This document shows positions 59,887-64,000 of a stretch of DNA of 64,000 nucleotides, piece by piece. Positions within the stretch are counted from its first letter, which is position 1. Each line of letters begins with the position of its first letter. The notes below the pieces were generated by a model. The model did not search any database. It was not told the DNA's origin and saw only the letters and a list, made by a program, of their open reading frames with translations. This DNA is from Lunularia cruciata (taxonomy: Eukaryota > Streptophyta > Marchantiopsida > Lunulariales > Lunulariaceae). Where the stretch lies: assembly GCA_948567375.1 (NCBI GenBank), contig OX419755.1:24061001-24125000 (forward strand). Reading direction: 5' to 3'. A program made the translations under genes and the position numbers.

Positions 59887-60179
59887 AAACTCCTAAACTA
59901 GCTGATCAACCCTTGCTTGATGAGGCTCTTGGCTCTCCTCATATTGTCCTTGTGGAATCAATTTGATCCACACTACAAAAACAGACCTATCTTCCTCCAA
60001 AGCTTGCTCTATGGCTGCTTCACTAACAACTTCCCATCTAGAGACTCACCTCTCTTCAAAGCTTGCTCCATGGTTGCCTTCCTATCAAAATTTCCATCTT
60101 GGGGATCCTCTCCCTTCAAGGCATGCTCTATGGCTACCTTCTCAACAAACTTCCCATCTTGGGATTGACTATTCTTAGG

Positions 60180-60624
60180 TGTCTTACTTAGAGGTGCTAG
60201 ACAACCTAATCAGAAATTCCTACCTTGGTGTTGTACTTGAATTTGTTATCGGGTCCAATCAACTTGAACCTTTTAATGTTCAAGCCAAGGTAGTCCTAGA
60301 ATGACATCATAATGTAGAGGTTGTACTTCAAACCTTATACACTCCAAATACTCCTTCCTAATCTTAAAAGTAATAGGATATGATGTACAAAATGTAGAAC
60401 CTTTTCTACCATCCGTCATCATCAATCTACTTCCAATCATTGGCTTGATAAGAATACCCAATTCCTTTTGCTACTTGCATAGATATGCAATTCTTTGAAC
60501 TTCCGAAATCAACCAAAATCCTACAACCCCGATTAGATATTGTAGCTTGCAAGTGAACCAAACTTGCATAGGTCAAGCATTCAATCCCATTAGAACTAAT
60601 CAAGCTCCTAGTAGGTGGCTCCAA
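60180..60624 (-). pseudogene. Aspartic protease of E2
   Basis: The active site reads LVDFGSSKNCIS, the same Asp-Phe-Gly as in E1, so Phe is a family feature and not a lesion of E1. The downstream motif is VILGLPWL, with the Gly that E1 has lost. A frameshift lies near 60455. Confidence 0.82.
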
Positions 60625-60649
60625 ATCTCCTACTAGGATTCCTTGTTTC

Positions 60650-61536
60650 CCTGATCATTTTGTTCCACAAACTCCATCTAGGTAACTTGTTGAAGTCACT
60701 CATTCCTAAATGTACATTCAACAATGCAATGTTCAACTTGGCAACAATAAAAATAACCTCCATTTTGTTGCAATCTTAGTTTATCCGCTATACCAAGTGG
60801 TCTTTGTTAGATAGCATCAATCTCTATTGGTGTTGGTTCCTCAATTCCATGTATAGTGTACAGGTAGACTTTGTGTAGGTCGAGGTCAGGACCAAGTTGT
60901 TGCAACCAAGGAATCAAAGTGCTCAGCCAATTGCATAGCTTCTTCTATGTTTTGTGGTTCCCGCATGGTCACCTCCAATTTATTTTGTGCTTTCAATCCT
61001 TGCACAAATTGATCCAAAACTTCACCTTCTTGTATATCTAGAATTTGCATGATGATGTTTTGAAATTGTGTGATATAGCTCCTTATAGAGCCAATCTGCT
61101 TCAACTCCGCCAATTTATCTTGTGCAGCTCGAGTGGCATTTATAGTTTGGAATTGACCAAGTATTGCATCCTTGAATTTTTCCCATGTCAAAATTGGTGC
61201 AGCAATTTGTCATTCAGCTTGTTCCACTCGAAATTGCCACCAAAGTTTTGCCACACCATCCAATTGACTAGAAGCCAAGAGAATCTATTTCTATTTATCT
61301 TGAAGGTTGGTGGCCTCAAAGTAACATTTGCAGTCAAACACAAAATTCTCCATTGTTTCGGAGAGATTCTTGCCTTCAAACACATTGGGTTTTGGAAATT
61401 GAATGCAATCTTTTCCATCTCAAACTAGTTCCCTCTCTATTTTTTCTTGTTGTTGCTACTCTTGTTCATCCAACAATCAAGTAAGGTGCTCAATTTGTTG
61501 TTGCATTGCAAGGATAATGTCCGGTAGTGCCGCCAT
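60650..61536 (-). pseudogene. Gag of E2
   Basis: The Met at 61536 starts MAALPDIILAMQQQIEHLT. The core is open at 61191-60886 (WEKFKDAILGQFQTINATRA, SYITQFQNIIMQILDIQEGE). The zinc knuckle near 60770-60700 is damaged: CYFYCCQVEH-like sequence replaces the E1 version. It is less broken than E1 gag in the middle. Confidence 0.82.
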
Positions 61537-61790
61537 AGCTACTACTCTATCCCACTACTCTCAAGTTATCTAATTGATTAACACATAGATGAATCATGTC
61601 CATTGGTCTCTATAAGTTACAATCGGAAGTATCAAGGGTTCTTCACACAAGGTGATCATACGTAGAAAATCCTGCCTAAAATGCAAGGTGATGAATTGGG
61701 TGAACAATGCCTGGGTAATATCTAGACATGAAAATCCCAATGGTTTGGCAAAAATGGATTTGGTGGTCCATAAATTCCATCCATCCTAAT

Positions 61791-61806
61791 CTTGCTCTGA
61801 TACCAA
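61791..61806 (-). other. Primer binding site of E2 (initiator Met tRNA)
   Basis: The minus strand reads TTGGTATCAGAGCAAG, an exact match to the plant initiator-Met primer site TGGTATCAGAGC. Confidence 0.92.
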
Positions 61807-62206
61807 TGTAAAAGACCGTGATCAAGGAGAGAAATAGGAGAATGGAAGCTCACATTGGGACACTTTAATGAGGGAAAACTCCAAATGCCTAGCAGGAGCT
61901 TTGATTCTTGTATTTATAGGGATCATACAAGGCTCTTGAGAAGCTTCTCATGAAGCTTCCTTGAGCCGCTTTCTTGGAGTGCAAGCCAAGTTAATTAGGA
62001 AGCTTCTCAAGAAGCTTCCTTCTAGAAATTGCTTACTTGGCATGCAAGCTAAGCTAGTTGTAACCTTCTAGAAGCTACTTACTTGAAATGCAAGCTAAGC
62101 TAGCCGGGAAGCTTCCTAGATACCTCTTGAATATTCTAGGCTAATTTGTCTTATTTGCTACTTCATTAGCTCTACTAACTTTGTCGCTAAACTCCATATT
62201 GTTACA
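61807..62206 (-). repeat. 5' LTR of E2
   Basis: 400 bp with the termini of the E1 LTRs. The GAA/TTC arrays are present but decayed: GAAGCTTCTCATGAAGCTTC near 61940, and TTGAATATTC near 62133 where E1 has a perfect three-unit site. Confidence 0.9.
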
Positions 62207-63247
62207 TTTAGGGATTAGGGTCTTGAGATATTAGAAGAAGTTTGAGTAGAGAAGGAGAAGGTAGATAGCATTGTAATGACTTTAGTTTCAATTTAGACTA
62301 AAGATAGGATAGAAATAGAAGACAAGACAGTGGTAGTACATGAACCCAAAGTACAAGAAGCAATTGTAGTTACATTGGAAATAGAAGCCAAAGTAGAGGT
62401 AGACATTGGATCAGATTAGTAACAATGTTGAGATATGAAAGAACAGATATGACGAAGTGTAGTATCATTTTGGATCTACAGATTTGAAGTAGAGATTTAA
62501 AAAGATAGGAAGATGATTTGTATCTGGAGATTTCTAGGATGTAGTGCAAAGCCAATTTAAAGGAAGAATTTATAGTGTTGTTGTTCATTAATGTTATCCA
62601 TTAATGTTATTTTGAAGTTGAGTAAAGCAAAGTGTTGTAACTCAATGCTTGTCATTTTAGCTTGATTCCAAGTATCAATCTTTTGTCTATGTGTTTGTGA
62701 GTATTTGGAGAAGTTCAAAGTGCAAGTCAATGAGCTTGTTGGATGTTGGAGTCTACAACACTGATGTTCATTCTTTGTATTTGATTGTGAGTGGAGAGCA
62801 ATAAAAACAATGCCTTGATGAATCTATGAAAAGTCGTAATGTTGGTAGTATTTTGCATTGGTGAGTGCAATAGTAGATTGATACAAAGCAATTTAAATTG
62901 AGGAGGTTGTGCCTTTGATGGAGGGGTGGAATGCAATTCTGAGGTGAAGTCATTTCATGGTGAAGTAGACTTCTTTGGGATGAATTGAATCATCACAATC
63001 AAGATTGATTTGGAAAGATATTGATGAATTGTGATTACAGATGTTTTGATTTGTGACAAGACTGTGATTTTGTACTTGTTACTCTCTTTTGAGTGTGGTT
63101 TCTACTCAAGAGAATTAAAGACAAAATCAAGAAGAACTGTTTGGTTATTGTTTTACTTTGCATTTGCCCATTTCTAACCAATATCTTTGTAGGAATAAAC
63201 TATTACTTGCTGATTACCGCAAAAGTGATACTTCTTAGGTTGTCACA
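62207..63247 (+). repeat. Partial family-A LTR A3 (sense plus)
   Basis: It matches 55000-56287 of the family-A solo LTR and ends GGTTGTCACA at 63247. It starts directly at the end of chromovirus E2, so its 5' part is lost. It carries the acidic aORF remnant near 62270-62420 (ending EVDIGSD). Together with A2 it is likely one plus-strand family-A element that E2 entered and a deletion shortened. Confidence 0.75.
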
Positions 63248-64000
63248 ACACTTTGCAAGGAAGATGACTACTTTCAAATTCTAGATGTAGGTTACCATTG
63301 GAGGGGATTTTCAAGGATTGTCTTGATTATTGCAAAACTTGTCATGTTTGTCAAGCTTTTGCTAAAAAGTCTACTTCCACTCCCCCTCTTAGATCAATTC
63401 CATTACTATGACCTTTTGAGAAGTGGAGAAATGACTTTGTAGGTCCTCTTAATAGAACCCTAAGGAACAATTGGTACATTGTGGTAGTTACTGATTATCT
63501 TACCAAGTGGGTTGAGGCTAGACCATTGAGGGACAAGAATGAAGATGAAGTTGGTAGATTTCTTATGAACACATTATCACTAGGTTTGGGTGCCTTTTTG
63601 AGTTGGTTTCTGATAGAGGAGGAGATTTTATAGGGAGCATCACTACAGCCATGCTACAACATTCCTCTATCACACATAGAGTAACTACATCATATAAGCC
63701 AAATTCCAATGGCTTGGCCAAGAGAACCAATTAGACCTTGTGCATGATGTTAGCCAAAGATGCAAAAATGGAGAGGGCTAAACATCATTGGGGTAAAAGG
63801 ATTCATGCAATTTTTTGGGAGTAAATGACAACCATGAAGACTTCCATTGGATATTCTCCATTTCATTTGGTACATGGTATTGAGTCTACCTTACCTGTTC
63901 ACTTTGATCTTCCTACCTTCCAAAGCATTCATAGGAGATTGAAGAAAGCACAAGGAGGTGATGATGAGAAGTCAAGGAAAGATCAACTCATGGAATTGGA
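63248..64000 (+). pseudogene. Family-B integrase fragment (runs off the window)
   Basis: It matches 50672-51420 of the family-B element almost base for base in places. It includes CKTCHVCQAFAKKSTSTPPL, VVVTDYLTKWVEARPLRDKN and LVSDRGGDF, so the second catalytic Asp is kept, unlike at 51020. The first catalytic block reads KWRNDFVG. Frameshifts near 63300, 63560 and 63700. It begins at the end of LTR A3, which therefore interrupted a family-B element. Confidence 0.85.

Larger units (their letters stand above)
58259..62206 (-). mobile_element. Chromovirus E2, 3'-truncated
   Basis: It has the same family as E1 on the minus strand: 5' LTR 61807-62206, primer site, gag (61536 to about 60650), protease (60624-60180), RT (59886-59267) and RNase H to 58259. 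Integrase, chromodomain, purine tract and 3' LTR are missing. The break lies where E1 has the block TACCCAAGGTCTTGTC (16208). It is more diverged than E1, with stops in all genes. No target duplication can be tested. Confidence 0.88.

Overview
This window reads as repeat-rich nuclear DNA of a large plant genome. I see no intact host gene, no rRNA or tRNA gene and no CRISPR array. Almost all recognisable coding sequence is decayed retroelement protein. The elements have plant-type features: an initiator-Met-tRNA primer site, a chromodomain integrase, and Tat-like primer sites. A non-flowering land plant such as a fern, lycophyte or gymnosperm is my guess; the sequence does not prove it.

I name the families A to E. 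Family A is a Ty3/gypsy element with very long LTRs (about 1.9 to 2.9 kb) that carry their own reading frame. One copy, A1, lies on the minus strand from before base 1 to 23238: 3' LTR <1-2863, integrase, RT/RNase H, protease and gag down to 11442, primer site near 11600, and a 5' LTR from 11620 to 23238. A1 is interrupted twice. A family-B solo LTR (6886-9482), itself split by a family-A solo LTR (7349-9249), sits between gag and protease. The chromovirus E1 (14536-20173), inside about 2.2 kb of unclassified DNA, splits the 5' LTR.

From 23239 to 44163 lies older, AT-rich sequence. It holds three dead LINE-like reverse transcriptase copies (D1 plus strand, D2 minus, D3 plus), several solo LTRs of family B, a gag-protease remnant (C), and a broken RNA polymerase second-largest-subunit (RPB2-type) gene. 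The RPB2 gene is in two collinear halves, about 28.0-29.4 kb and 37.9-39.0 kb, separated by D2 and D3.

From 44164 to 56766 a family-B element on the plus strand (44967-52450) is inserted into a minus-strand copy of the same family (44335-44966 plus 52451-56766). The 5' LTR of the minus copy is split by a second family-A solo LTR (54380-56287). From 56767 onward come a family-A pol fragment, a 3'-truncated chromovirus E2 (58259-62206), a partial family-A LTR (to 63247) and a family-B integrase fragment running off the end.

The main points of interest are: the LTR-borne reading frame of family A; the RPB2-type pseudogene, possibly left by a large DNA virus; heat-shock-element-like arrays just upstream of the TATA box in the family-E LTRs; and two independent family-A insertions 17 bp apart, both just before the TATA box of a family-B LTR.
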